Shown: positions 7,995 through 15,750 of the stretch, one piece after another
Position numbering within the stretch: position 1 is the stretch's first letter
Layout of the letters: each line of letters opens with the position of its first letter
DNA from: an uncultured Oscillospiraceae bacterium
GTDB taxonomy: Bacteria; Bacillota; Clostridia; Oscillospirales; Oscillospiraceae
NCBI GenBank assembly: GCA_900759385.1
Contig: CAAEUZ010000123.1
Coordinates: 1-21,721, forward strand
Direction: 5' to 3'
DNA: 21,721 nt
Position numbers and translations under genes: made by a program
Notes under the pieces: generated by a model
What the model was told of the DNA's origin: nothing
What the model saw: only the letters and a program-made list of their open reading frames with translations
Database searches by the model: none

Positions 7995-8030
7995 GATTGC
8001 AGATATCCAAGCAAAGAAAGGGGAACGCAA

Positions 8031-8636
8031 ATGAATGTAGAGGAAATTAAACGACAAATTATAAATGCAGGCTTGTCTGCTTATTCATGCGGGCTGGTGT
8101 CGGCTGCAGGCGGTAACATAAGCATGCGATATGAAAACCGCTTCTTTATCACAGCTACAAACGCCCCGCTCAGGAACCTGAGACCGGAAGATATACTCGA
8201 AGTAGACAGCTCCGGCAACGTCATAGGGGAAGATTACGGAGGGCAACGGCCATCCAAAGAGGTGGGCCTGCATCTGGCAGTGTTCAAAAACAGGGATGAC
8301 ATCGACAGCATAATCCACGTACACCCGGTGTTCTCCATAGCGTGCAGCATCGCTTTCCCCCATGACTTCCCCATACTGACCGTATCTGCAATTAACAAAA
8401 TAGGTCGAGTGGGCTACATACCGTTCGCACAAGCCGGCTCCAAAGACCTGATAACCGGAGCTGAAGAGGCGATACATAGTAACGGCCCGGATATGAAAAC
8501 GATAATAATGGAACGGCACGGGATTATAGTTTTTGACAAGGGCATGGAAAAATGCTACGAGCGTACAGAGCTGGTAGAAGAGACAGCCAAAATCGCAATT
8601 TACTCAGCTGTTGCCGCCGCGGCAGAGCGAAGCTGA
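8031..8636 (+). CDS. Class II aldolase (L-fuculose-phosphate aldolase type)
   Basis: The 201-aa protein matches the class II aldolase/adducin fold in length and motifs: AAGGNISMRY (residues 25-34), Glu77 in RPSKE as candidate catalytic base, and the metal ligands His96 and His98 in HVHP plus His163 in ERHG. These fall very near Glu73, His92, His94 and His155 of E. coli FucA. Family members cleave phosphorylated ketoses (fuculose-, rhamnulose-, methylthioribulose-1-phosphate), usually to DHAP and an aldehyde, using Zn. The ATG at 8031 is chosen over the longer frame because AAAGGGG lies just upstream. It is first in the operon; the FGGY kinase at the operon end could supply its phosphorylated substrate. 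Exact sugar unknown. Confidence 0.88.
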   Translation: MNVEEIKRQIINAGLSAYSCGLVSAAGGNISMRYENRFFITATNAPLRNLRPEDILEVDSSGNVIGEDYGGQRPSKEVGLHLAVFKNRDDIDSIIHVHPVFSIACSIAFPHDFPILTVSAINKIGRVGYIPFAQAGSKDLITGAEEAIHSNGPDMKTIIMERHGIIVFDKGMEKCYERTELVEETAKIAIYSAVAAAAERS

Positions 8637-8666
8637 GTGCAATTCCGTGCAGGTGATAACGAATTC

Positions 8667-9731
8667 ATGATAACTATACTTATTACCGGAGACAATATGA
8701 TGGTTCCTGAACGTTTCAAGGAAGCCATTGAAAACGAGTTCGGAAAAAACAGATTTAATATAAAAACTAAAACCTACACGTTTGACAGGAGCAGTTTTTG
8801 TATTGACGACGGCACGAAGATACCGAGCGGCATGTGCTTTGAGGATCCAAATATCAAAATGCGGTATTCCTGCTGCGGTGTATCAGAGTTTTACGGCCCG
8901 CCGCTGTCACTGAAAGAGGATATCAGGGGCGTTGACATACTTATTATACACGGTGCCGCCTTACCCGCGGAGGTCCTTGAACAAGCGGACAAGCTTAAAT
9001 ATGTCATATCTCTCCGCGGCGGTCCGGCAAACATCGACACGGCATACATGCAGGATCATGGTATCAGGCTCCTTAACACCAGCGGCAAAAATGCTCCCGC
9101 CGTTGCGGAATTTGCCCTGGGCGCGCTGCTCGATTTTGAAAGGGGGATAAGCCGCGGCAGTAAGATGCTTGAATCCGGGCAGTGGTGGATAAAAGGTGCC
9201 GATACATATGAGAGTCACGAGATTCGAGGTAAAAAATTCGGCTTTATCGGCTATGGCCACATTGCCAGGAGCTTCAGGGAACTATTATCTGGCTTCAACA
9301 TAGAGGCATTTGCATATTCGCCGCATATTGAAGACAGCATATTCGAACAGGACCATGTGCAAAGGGTAAGCCTGCTTGAACTTGTGAGTACGTGTGACTA
9401 TGTGAGCCTTCACAGCAGGGCGGCCAAAGGGGCCCCGCCGATTATTGACAGCGAAATGCTGCGGCTCATGCAGAAACACGCAGTACTGATCAACACCGCC
9501 CGGGGAGCCCTGTTGGACTATCCAGCCCTGAAACAAGCATTGGAGGAGAAATGGATACGAGGCGCGGTGCTGGACGTGCTCGGTAATGAGCCCTTCGGAT
9601 TCTACAGGGAACTGATCAAGCTGGACAATGTCCTGGTTACACCCCATATAGCCGGGCAGTCCGCGGAGACATGTGAGAGGGCCTGCAATATGTGCGTAGG
9701 GCTGCTACAGCAAATAGCAGCTGAATTTTAA
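8667..9731 (+). CDS. D-isomer-specific 2-hydroxyacid dehydrogenase, YoaD-like
   Basis: From ATG 8667 the product is 354 aa. An AGGTGA site at 8651-8656 supports this start over the GTG at 8637 that abuts the aldolase stop. The Rossmann motif is GFIGYGHIARSF. The catalytic set of the family is present: Arg in INTARGALLD, Glu in LGNEP and His in TPHIAGQSAE. The N-terminal half carries VISLRGGPANID, which resembles B. subtilis YoaD and related proteins. These enzymes interconvert 2-keto and D-2-hydroxy acids with NAD(P)H. In this operon it probably works on the imported acid or on a carboxylate formed after aldol cleavage. B. subtilis yoaD also neighbours an FGGY kinase gene (yoaC), from memory, so the pairing may be a recurring module. 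Confidence 0.87.
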   Translation: MITILITGDNMMVPERFKEAIENEFGKNRFNIKTKTYTFDRSSFCIDDGTKIPSGMCFEDPNIKMRYSCCGVSEFYGPPLSLKEDIRGVDILIIHGAALPAEVLEQADKLKYVISLRGGPANIDTAYMQDHGIRLLNTSGKNAPAVAEFALGALLDFERGISRGSKMLESGQWWIKGADTYESHEIRGKKFGFIGYGHIARSFRELLSGFNIEAFAYSPHIEDSIFEQDHVQRVSLLELVSTCDYVSLHSRAAKGAPPIIDSEMLRLMQKHAVLINTARGALLDYPALKQALEEKWIRGAVLDVLGNEPFGFYRELIKLDNVLVTPHIAGQSAETCERACNMCVGLLQQIAAEF

Positions 9732-9769
9732 GGATAAGAGATGAGAGAAAAAACACGAGGAGGAAAATC

Positions 9770-10810
9770 ATGAAAAAAGCTTTGTCACTCATTCTGTCCC
9801 TTGCTATGGTGTTCGCGTTGTGTGCGTGTGGAACCACGCAGGATCAGGATACTACCACTCCGCCACCCGCATCTGACGGCGAAACAACATATGACACTGC
9901 CAATCTGACCTATTCCATCAATGGCACAAGCACTTCTATCGAGGCACAGGTTGCCAACCTTTTCAAAGAGCGCATAGAGGAAGCCACCAACGGCAGCATC
10001 ACTGTGACAATATACACTGATGCGCAGTTGGCAGGAGGCGACCTGAGTGCTTCTGTTGAAGCCGCACAAAGCGGAGTCATGGACATATACTGCGCCGACA
10101 CAAGCGTTATAGCCGCTCTTGACCCGACGATCGGTGTCAGCGCAATACCGTTCGCGTATTCCGGTTATGATGAAGTTGAAGCTGCTTATGACACTACCGG
10201 CGGAGAGTATATCTCCAACGCGCTTAAAGACTATAACCTCACTTATGCCACATATGCGCATAACGGCCTGCAGTGCCTGACCTGCTCAAAAATACAGCTG
10301 GACACTCCGGAAAACTTCAAAAATATAAAGATACGAATTTCCGGAACCCAGCTCAACATTGATATGTATACCGCCCTGGGAGCAGATCCGAGCGCCCTCA
10401 ACTGGAGCGAAACCTACACTGCCCTGCAGAATGGAACTTATGACGCGCAGAGCAACAGCCCCGCCACCATAAAATCCGGCAACATTCAGGAAGTACAAAA
10501 TTACCTCACTGTGAGCCGCCACACCTATGGAGCGTTCCTCATTTCTTTCTACACCCCGACTTTTGAGAGCTTTAATGAGGCCACGCAGGAGCTGCTTATG
10601 ACCACGCTGCAGTCAGCTGCTAAAGAAGTAAATGAGAAAACCGCTTCTGAGGAGGAAACCATACTTCAGGAGTTCGAGGACGCCGGCATGGAAGTCAGCT
10701 ATCTCACCGACGAGCAGACAGCCGCATTCAAGGAAGCCCTGGCCGATGTTATTGACAAGTACAAGGCCGAGTACGGCGAAGCAGCCTGCGAAGCCTTCAA
10801 CATTACGTAA
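9770..10810 (+). CDS. dctP: TRAP transporter substrate-binding lipoprotein, DctP family
   Basis: The 346-aa protein starts with a lipoprotein signal peptide (MKKALSLILSLAMVFALCAC, lipidated Cys20) and a low-complexity Thr/Pro linker. The mature part is DctP-like: an ITVTIYTDAQLAGGD segment, a KNIKIRISG motif with Arg189 at the position that usually clamps the substrate carboxylate, and NWSETYTALQNGTYDAQSN. Retention of that Arg suggests a carboxylated ligand such as a sugar acid or keto acid. A GAGGAGG site at 9757-9763 precedes the start. It delivers substrate to the DctQM permease encoded downstream, which uses an ion gradient rather than ATP. Being followed by a stable hairpin fits over-production of the binding protein. 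Confidence 0.93.
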   Translation: MKKALSLILSLAMVFALCACGTTQDQDTTTPPPASDGETTYDTANLTYSINGTSTSIEAQVANLFKERIEEATNGSITVTIYTDAQLAGGDLSASVEAAQSGVMDIYCADTSVIAALDPTIGVSAIPFAYSGYDEVEAAYDTTGGEYISNALKDYNLTYATYAHNGLQCLTCSKIQLDTPENFKNIKIRISGTQLNIDMYTALGADPSALNWSETYTALQNGTYDAQSNSPATIKSGNIQEVQNYLTVSRHTYGAFLISFYTPTFESFNEATQELLMTTLQSAAKEVNEKTASEEETILQEFEDAGMEVSYLTDEQTAAFKEALADVIDKYKAEYGEAACEAFNIT

Positions 10811-10837
10811 AACCACATACCGCTTTACGCAAACAGA

Positions 10838-10879
10838 GGTTTGAAGGAAAAGCTCAGCTTTTCCTTCAACCTTCAAACC
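10838..10879 (+). repeat. Hairpin between dctP and dctQ with two alternative right arms
   Basis: GAAGGAAAAG pairs with CTTTTCCTTC around a CTCAG loop (centre near 10855). A second copy of CCTTCAA follows directly, so the left arm GGTTTGAAGG (10838-10847) can pair either with the near copy or fully with CCTTCAAACC (10870-10879). There is no T-run after it, so it looks more like an mRNA-stabilising or processing element than a full terminator. Confidence 0.7.
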
Positions 10880-10942
10880 AAATAAGCTCTTAAACGATAG
10901 GATGTGTCTAACGTACGGAAGAGGGAAAGGCGGCGTAATATA

Positions 10943-11455
10943 TTGAACAAAAAGAAATCTGCAATACAATCAGCAGGAGAAATTATCTGTGTAGTCGTTA
11001 TACTTGTTATGACGGCGCTTACATTTATAAATGTTTGTTCGCGGTATATATTCCACTCATCCATAGCGGCCAGCGAGGAAATAACCACGAACCTCTTTGT
11101 TGTACTCAGTCTGGTGGGAGCGGCATTGGCACTGCGTTCCAACAACCACATAGGCTTAAACATTTTCAGCGATAAGCTCTCTGCGAAAGGTAAGGAATTT
11201 TTCCACATATTCGAAGGGTTATCCGGCATGTTCCTGTTTGGGTATTTGTGCTGGTATGGCTTTCTGAGGGTACAGCAACAGTATGAAACCGAAATGGTAT
11301 CGGCCGGCCTGGCCTTGCCAATGTGGATATACGGTTCACTTTGTCTGATTGGCTTTGCAGTTATGTTCCTGTCATTTCTTGAAATTCTAATCAAGGCCAT
11401 AATCAGCCTGTGCAGGCATAGTTATCTGGAGGGCAAGACGGAGGACAACTTATGA
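10943..11455 (+). CDS. dctQ: TRAP transporter small permease, DctQ family
   Basis: About 170 aa from a TTG at 10943, preceded by GAGGGAAAGG. A GTG at 10904 would give 183 aa, but it lacks a spaced ribosome binding site and would add a very basic tail (VRKRERRRN). Four membrane helices are visible: GEIICVVVILVMTALTFINV, TTNLFVVLSLVGAALAL, FEGLSGMFLFGYLCWYGF, and YGSLCLIGFAVMFLSFLEIL. The pattern CSRYIFHSSIAASEEITTNL is typical of DctQ. It pairs with the large permease, whose start overlaps its stop by 4 bp (ATGA, 11452-11455). Together with DctP it forms a three-part secondary transporter. The start choice is uncertain; the identity is not. Confidence 0.87.
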   Translation: MNKKKSAIQSAGEIICVVVILVMTALTFINVCSRYIFHSSIAASEEITTNLFVVLSLVGAALALRSNNHIGLNIFSDKLSAKGKEFFHIFEGLSGMFLFGYLCWYGFLRVQQQYETEMVSAGLALPMWIYGSLCLIGFAVMFLSFLEILIKAIISLCRHSYLEGKTEDNL

Positions 11456-12720
11456 GTGGAATTCTTCTTATTTGTGTATTCGCAGTACTGCTTATAACGG
11501 GTATCCCCGTTGCCATTTGTCTCGGTATAAGTTCGCTTGTTGTAATACTGCAAATGGATCTGCCTATTATCACCCTTGCAATCAACTCACAGGCAGCGCT
11601 TTCAAAGGCCGTACTCATGGCTATACCCTTCTTTATTCTCGGCGGTAATATTATGGATACGTCAGGAATATCACGGAAGCTTATAGACCTCGCCAGTGCT
11701 TGCGTCGGCCATATAAAAGGCGGATTGATTGTCGTCTGCGTATTGGTGGCATGCTTTTTTGCCGCTATTTCCGGCTCAGGTCCAGCAACGGTGGCCGCCC
11801 TGGGCACAATTATCATACCCGCTATGGTAAGCTGCGGCTATAACAAGGAGACGGCAACCGGCCTGACAGCTACCGCCGGCGGCATCGGGCTCATAATACC
11901 GCCCTCTATTTCTTATGTTGTTATAGCGCCTCTGGCCGGTATTTCTACAGGCGATCTGTTCATCGCCGGCGTGCTCCCCGGTCTTACAATGGGTCTGGCG
12001 CTGATAATAGCCGGAATATGGCTGAACCGCAAAAACAAGAATATAACCGTGCTGCCCCGCGTGGGTTGGGGCGGCAGATGGAAAGCGCTCAAGCAGGCTT
12101 TTTGGGGCTTGATGATGCCCGTCATTATCCTCGGCGGAATATACGGAGGTATTTTCACGGCCACGGAGGCCGCAGCGGTTTCCGCGGTATACGGCCTGAT
12201 AGTGGGCGTTTTCATTTATAAGAAGATGGGCTGGAAAGAGATAAAGGACGTCTGTATCCTTTCTGCGAAACAGACCGCCGTGGTTATGCTCATCATCATG
12301 TGCGCTAATCTGTTTTCTTATGCGCTCACAGTAACAGGCGCCTGTACTGCGGCCAGCAACTTCCTGCTCAGCTTTGTAGGAGACAGCAAGTTCCTGTTCC
12401 TTATCATTGTAAACATCATTTTCCTTATAGCCGGATGCCTTATTGATGGCAACTCCGCATACTACATCTTCGTACCCATCCTGCTGCCCGTGGCTCTCAG
12501 CCTGAATATAGACCCGATCCATCTCTGCGTTGTCCTTGTCATGAACATTGCTATCGGTCTCATAACGCCGCCGGTCGGAGCTAATTTGTACACGGCCTGC
12601 GGTATAACCGGGCTTCCGTTTTCGCGGGTGGCAAAGGGCTGCGTACCCTTCCTTATAGCTTCCCTCATAGCCCTTATGGTAGTGACATATGTTCCGCAGA
12701 TATCCCTGCTGCTTCTTTAA
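11452..12720 (+). CDS. dctM: TRAP transporter large permease, DctM family
   Basis: The 422-aa protein is nearly all hydrophobic, with about twelve helices and the family landmarks: an N-terminal LITGIPVAICLGISSL, MAIPFFILGGNIM (about residues 56-68), a GSGPATVAALGTIIIPAM stretch (about residues 106-123), GLIIPPSISYVVI, and the C-terminal GLITPPVGANLYT. It is the ion-coupled transport subunit of the TRAP system. Translation is coupled to dctQ by the 4-bp overlap. It is separated by only 5 bp from the kinase gene, so import and phosphorylation are expressed together. Full length, no disruption seen. Confidence 0.94.
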   Translation: MSGILLICVFAVLLITGIPVAICLGISSLVVILQMDLPIITLAINSQAALSKAVLMAIPFFILGGNIMDTSGISRKLIDLASACVGHIKGGLIVVCVLVACFFAAISGSGPATVAALGTIIIPAMVSCGYNKETATGLTATAGGIGLIIPPSISYVVIAPLAGISTGDLFIAGVLPGLTMGLALIIAGIWLNRKNKNITVLPRVGWGGRWKALKQAFWGLMMPVIILGGIYGGIFTATEAAAVSAVYGLIVGVFIYKKMGWKEIKDVCILSAKQTAVVMLIIMCANLFSYALTVTGACTAASNFLLSFVGDSKFLFLIIVNIIFLIAGCLIDGNSAYYIFVPILLPVALSLNIDPIHLCVVLVMNIAIGLITPPVGANLYTACGITGLPFSRVAKGCVPFLIASLIALMVVTYVPQISLLLL

Positions 12721-12725
12721 TCCAC

Positions 12726-14237
12726 ATGAGCAATAAAAAAGTATCTGTAGGATTTGATATCGGGACCAGCGGCGTGAAATGTGTAGCCTTCGACCACTGC
12801 AGCGGACAGACTAACTCGGTATACCTGGAATATCCCCTGTTAACTCCGCATCCGGGATACGCAGAGTTTGACTGCAATACCATTTGGCAGCGGATTCTGC
12901 ACAGTTTCATATTGCTGCGAAACAAATACGGCATTGAGGGTTCCAATATAGTGTCAATAGGGTTTTGCGCCCTTTGCCCCGGCCTCATAGCCCTGGGAGA
13001 TGACGGCTGTGAACTCGGCAACTGCATAATATTTATGGACGCCAGGAGCGGCAAGCAGACAGAATTTATAAACAAAACACTGCCATTTGACAAAAGCTTT
13101 GAAATAGTTGGAAATCGTATAATGTCCGGGGCCACATCCATTACGACAATTATGTGGCTTAAAGAGAATCGTCCTGATATATACGAAAAGACCAAGTACT
13201 TTGTGCATTTGCCAGCCTGGGCGGGATATAAGTGCACAGGCGAAGTAAGGATGGATCTGTCAAACGCATCCGGCACCGGACTGTACGATGTGCATGAGCA
13301 GAACTGGAGCAGGCAAATCTCTGACACATTTGCCATCGACCCAGCCAAATTGCCGCCGCTGGCCGAGGCCGTCGATCTCCTCGGCGGCGTGACAAACGCC
13401 GAGCTCATATCGCTCGGCATACGCGAAGGCACCCCGGTCTCATGCGGCGCAGGTGATACTGTGAGCGCGCTGCTGGCAATGGGCATAAACAAGGAACGTG
13501 CCATGTTGTCACTCGGCACTTCCCACGTGCTGTATACGGTAACCGACAAAGACACTTTCCACCCATCCCTCATGGCCAGGTCTTTTGTCTATAAAAACAT
13601 GTGGGCCGTCGGCGGAGCGATGTCAAATCCAGGTGCCATGCTGAGATGGTTCAGGGATAATTTCTGCCAAGATCTTATCCAATCAGCGCATGAGCAAGGG
13701 AAGGACGCATATTCTCTAATCGACGAAGAAGCTGCGCTGAGCCGCACCGGTGCAGATGGGCTCATATGCCTGCCCTATATAAATGGTGAGCGCTCGCCGG
13801 TTTATGATTCGGACGCCAGGGCCGTATTTTTCGGAGTCAGCCTTTCAACCAACCGTGCAGCAGTTTCCCGTTCCATAATGGAAGGCGCGGCGTTTGGCAT
13901 AAGGCAAATGTTAGAAATAATGGAGGGTGTGAACGGCTCAGCCTTCGAGGACATATACGTCACCGGAGGCGGAAGCAAAAGCGATTTTCTTGTTCAGATT
14001 ATGGCTGATATCACATGCAGAAGGATGTCCGTGGTGCACATGCCGGATACCGGTGCCATGGGAGCCGCATTTACCGGGGCCATAGCCGGAGGGATACTTG
14101 ACACAAACAGCCTGCCTGACATTGTACGTGTAAAAAGTATTTATTACCCCAATGAGCAAAACTGCGACGTCTACGGGAAGCTGTTTGATAAATACGTGCG
14201 GCTGTATCCATCGATAAAAGAGCTCTTTCCCCTTTAA
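12726..14237 (+). CDS. FGGY-family carbohydrate kinase
   Basis: The 503-aa protein shows the FGGY fold: phosphate-binding VGFDIGTSGVKCVAFD at residues 8-23, FMDARSGKQ (103-111), ASGTGLYDV in the middle, and the catalytic Asp244 in SCGAGDTVSALLAMG. The C-terminal domain has GERSPVYDSDARAVFFG, MEGAAFGIRQMLE and the VTGGGSKSDFLVQIMAD adenosine motif. Family members phosphorylate sugars and polyols such as xylulose, gluconate, rhamnulose, glycerol and AI-2. I cannot place it in one subgroup. The ATG is only 5 bp from the dctM stop and I see no clear ribosome binding site, so it probably depends on coupling. It is the last gene of the operon; its product would be the substrate for the class II aldolase at 8031. 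Confidence 0.9.
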   Translation: MSNKKVSVGFDIGTSGVKCVAFDHCSGQTNSVYLEYPLLTPHPGYAEFDCNTIWQRILHSFILLRNKYGIEGSNIVSIGFCALCPGLIALGDDGCELGNCIIFMDARSGKQTEFINKTLPFDKSFEIVGNRIMSGATSITTIMWLKENRPDIYEKTKYFVHLPAWAGYKCTGEVRMDLSNASGTGLYDVHEQNWSRQISDTFAIDPAKLPPLAEAVDLLGGVTNAELISLGIREGTPVSCGAGDTVSALLAMGINKERAMLSLGTSHVLYTVTDKDTFHPSLMARSFVYKNMWAVGGAMSNPGAMLRWFRDNFCQDLIQSAHEQGKDAYSLIDEEAALSRTGADGLICLPYINGERSPVYDSDARAVFFGVSLSTNRAAVSRSIMEGAAFGIRQMLEIMEGVNGSAFEDIYVTGGGSKSDFLVQIMADITCRRMSVVHMPDTGAMGAAFTGAIAGGILDTNSLPDIVRVKSIYYPNEQNCDVYGKLFDKYVRLYPSIKELFPL

Positions 14238-14584
14238 CAGCACATAGTCTACAGCTGATATCCGACACACTACTCATTTTCAGAGCTTGAAGACGCGCAC
14301 AGTATAAGCAAACAGTATTTACGAGCCGTTCGGTATGTTCCGGCGGCTCTATATTATCTCCGGAAAGCTCCTTTAATGCTCATTCTTCGTCATACGACAT
14401 CTGGCGCATGGCTTACACTGCTGCACTCAGGCCGTCCGCCTTCTCTTGCGTTCCCTCCGCTGTGCAGCAGCGCCAAAGCAGGTATAAATATGACGCAAAT
14501 GCTGATGTATCCCCTGGCGGTGGGGGTTGAAAACGGCGCTTTATGCGGATATACTTGTCTCAAGCAATGATACGGAGGGTGGAT
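14238..14584 (+). other. Non-coding gap between the kinase and lipoate ligase genes
   Basis: The 347-bp gap has no gene I can support. It holds a modest hairpin at 14323-14349 (GAGCCG/CGGCTC with an inner CGG/CCG) followed by TATATTATCT, which could be a weak terminator for the kinase operon. Near the end it holds the lplA promoter at 14527-14555. An open frame at 14376-14570 has a translation that looks random and no ribosome binding site. GC content climbs back towards the level of the downstream genes along the gap. Confidence 0.5.
14527..14555 (+). promoter_or_regulatory. Sigma-70 promoter of the lipoate ligase gene
   Basis: TTGAAA (14527-14532), exactly 17 bp, TATACT (14550-14555). The transcript would start about 23 nt before the ATG at 14585. 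Confidence 0.7.
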
Positions 14585-15583
14585 ATGGTACACTATCTCG
14601 AGACGAACAGCCTGGACCCCTGCTTCAACCTCGCTTTTGAGGAGCATGTGCTGGAGACGAGGCGCGTCGGCAGCTGGCTCATGCTCTGGCAGGATGCGCC
14701 GTCGGTAATAATAGGACTCAACCAGCTCGCGGCCGCGGAGGTAGACGGCGAATTTGCCCGTGCTCGCGGCATAGCCGTAGTGCGCCGCGCCACCGGCGGC
14801 GGCGCCGTCTACCACGACGCCGGGAACATGAACTACTCCATCTTCGGCGACGCGGGGGACGCTGCCTCACTGAGCCTGTCGCGCTTCATGGAGCCGGTAT
14901 GCCGGGCCCTGCGCGCGCTGGGCGTGCCCGCCGAGGCCACGGGCAGGAACGACATAACGGTTAACGGCCTCAAGGTCTCCGGTACTGCGCAGCGGCTGAG
15001 CGGGGGGCGCATACTGCATCACGGCACTCTGCTCTTTGAGACCGACGCGGCCACGATGTCCGCCGTACTGCGCCCGGACACGGGCAAGTTCGAGTCCAAG
15101 GCAGCCAAGAGCGTGCGCTCCAGGGTGGGTCAGATACGCGACTTCCTCCCGGACGGTGCCACGCTCGCGGATTTCAAGGCCGCCCTGCTCGCCGAGCTCA
15201 CGAAGGACGGACTTGTCCGCGAAACGCTAACCGACGCAGAGCTTGACGAAATACGCCGCCTGGCCGACGAAAAATACCGCTCGTGGGACTGGACCTGGGC
15301 CCGGGCCCCGGAATTCGGCTTTAAAAACTCGCGCCGCTTCCCCGGCGGTACGCTCACCGTCTCGCTGGACGTATCCGGAGGCGTAATACGCCGCGCGCAT
15401 TTCTGCGGCGACTTCATGGCCCTTATCCCCTGCGCTCCCGCCCAGGAGGCCCTGATGGGAGTCAGGTTCGAGCGTGAGGCCGTCATCTCCGCCCTCTCCG
15501 GCCTGGACATGCGTCCCATGCTGGGGACTATAACGGCTGAAGACGTGGCTTCGGTGATATTTGAACCGCATCTCAAGATATGA
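14585..15583 (+). CDS. lplA: Lipoate-protein ligase A
   Basis: The 332-aa protein carries the lipoate-binding VRRATGGGAVYHDAGN (residues 66-81) and the conserved Lys130 in NDITVNGLKVSGTAQ. It also has the N-terminal NLAFEE helix and a C-terminal accessory domain, so it matches full-length LplA (about 338 aa). It activates free lipoate with ATP and transfers it to the lysine of lipoyl domains in the cytoplasm. ATG 14585 is chosen because GGAGG lies at 14574-14578; the longer frame starts inside the promoter. It sits upstream of the AcoR-like regulator and the dehydrogenase operon, whose last visible gene encodes a lipoyl domain, so it probably lipoylates that protein. It has its own promoter. 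The stop codon lies within a TCTCA/TGAGA inverted repeat. Confidence 0.93.
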   Translation: MVHYLETNSLDPCFNLAFEEHVLETRRVGSWLMLWQDAPSVIIGLNQLAAAEVDGEFARARGIAVVRRATGGGAVYHDAGNMNYSIFGDAGDAASLSLSRFMEPVCRALRALGVPAEATGRNDITVNGLKVSGTAQRLSGGRILHHGTLLFETDAATMSAVLRPDTGKFESKAAKSVRSRVGQIRDFLPDGATLADFKAALLAELTKDGLVRETLTDAELDEIRRLADEKYRSWDWTWARAPEFGFKNSRRFPGGTLTVSLDVSGGVIRRAHFCGDFMALIPCAPAQEALMGVRFEREAVISALSGLDMRPMLGTITAEDVASVIFEPHLKI

Positions 15584-15653
15584 GATGTATTTGCAGAAGT
15601 CACAGTATTGCTGCGGCAAATTTGTCTCAATCGCCGAAATAAATGAGAATCTC
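15570..15653. promoter_or_regulatory. TCTCAA/TTGAGA inverted repeats upstream of the AcoR-like gene
   Basis: ATCTCA-AGATA-TGAGAT (15570-15586) is a perfect 6-bp inverted repeat spanning the lplA stop. A second pair, TCTCA (15625-15629) and TGAGA (15644-15648), lies 14 bp apart, with TCTC following at 15650. The same word recurs at 17672-17716 and 17827-17852 on the far side of the regulator gene. I infer these are binding sites of that regulator, used for autoregulation here. Confidence 0.5.
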
Positions 15654-15663
15654 GCGCGGCGCA

Positions 15664-15692
15664 TTGCCGTTTGGGCCGGATTCGTCTATAAT
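15664..15692 (+). promoter_or_regulatory. Sigma-70 promoter of the AcoR-like regulator gene
   Basis: TTGCCG (15664-15669), 17 bp, TATAAT (15687-15692). It lies 16 bp downstream of the last TGAGA half-site. Confidence 0.65.
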
Positions 15693-15701
15693 AAATATGC
15701 C

Positions 15702-15725
15702 GGGCGCGCCCACAGCGGCGCGCCC
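15702..15725 (+). terminator. Leader hairpin before the regulator gene, possible attenuator
   Basis: GGGCGCGCC (15702-15710) pairs perfectly with GGCGCGCCC (15717-15725) around a CACAGC loop, followed by ATTTTGC. It is located between the promoter at 15664-15692 and the ribosome binding site at about 15738. The T-run is short, so termination would be partial. Confidence 0.5.
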
Positions 15726-15750
15726 ATTTTGCACTTTGGAGGGGGAGCCT

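Larger units (their letters stand above)
7731..8030. promoter_or_regulatory. AT-rich divergent intergenic control region
   Basis: This 300-bp stretch is much richer in A+T than anything else in the window. On the minus strand TTAACA-N17-TATACT (7762-7790) fits the deoR-type gene. On the plus strand three promoter-like elements occur: TATAAT at 7863-7868, TTGACA at 7882-7887 with CATTAT 18 bp on, and TTGACT at 7965-7970 with TTATAT 18 bp on. The last is closest to the aldolase start and the best candidate. ATCG-containing words near 7795-7818 could be DeoR operators but I see no convincing repeat. No riboswitch was recognised. Confidence 0.55.

Noticed and set aside
7731..8030. A possible riboswitch in the leader of the aldolase operon, by analogy with the SAM riboswitch of yoaDCB
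   Set aside because: The region is AT-rich with no conserved helices or terminator, and the likely transcript leader is only about 30 nt.
14376..14570. A 64-codon plus-strand frame in the gap before lplA
   Set aside because: No ribosome binding site, no recognisable sequence, and it runs through the lplA promoter.
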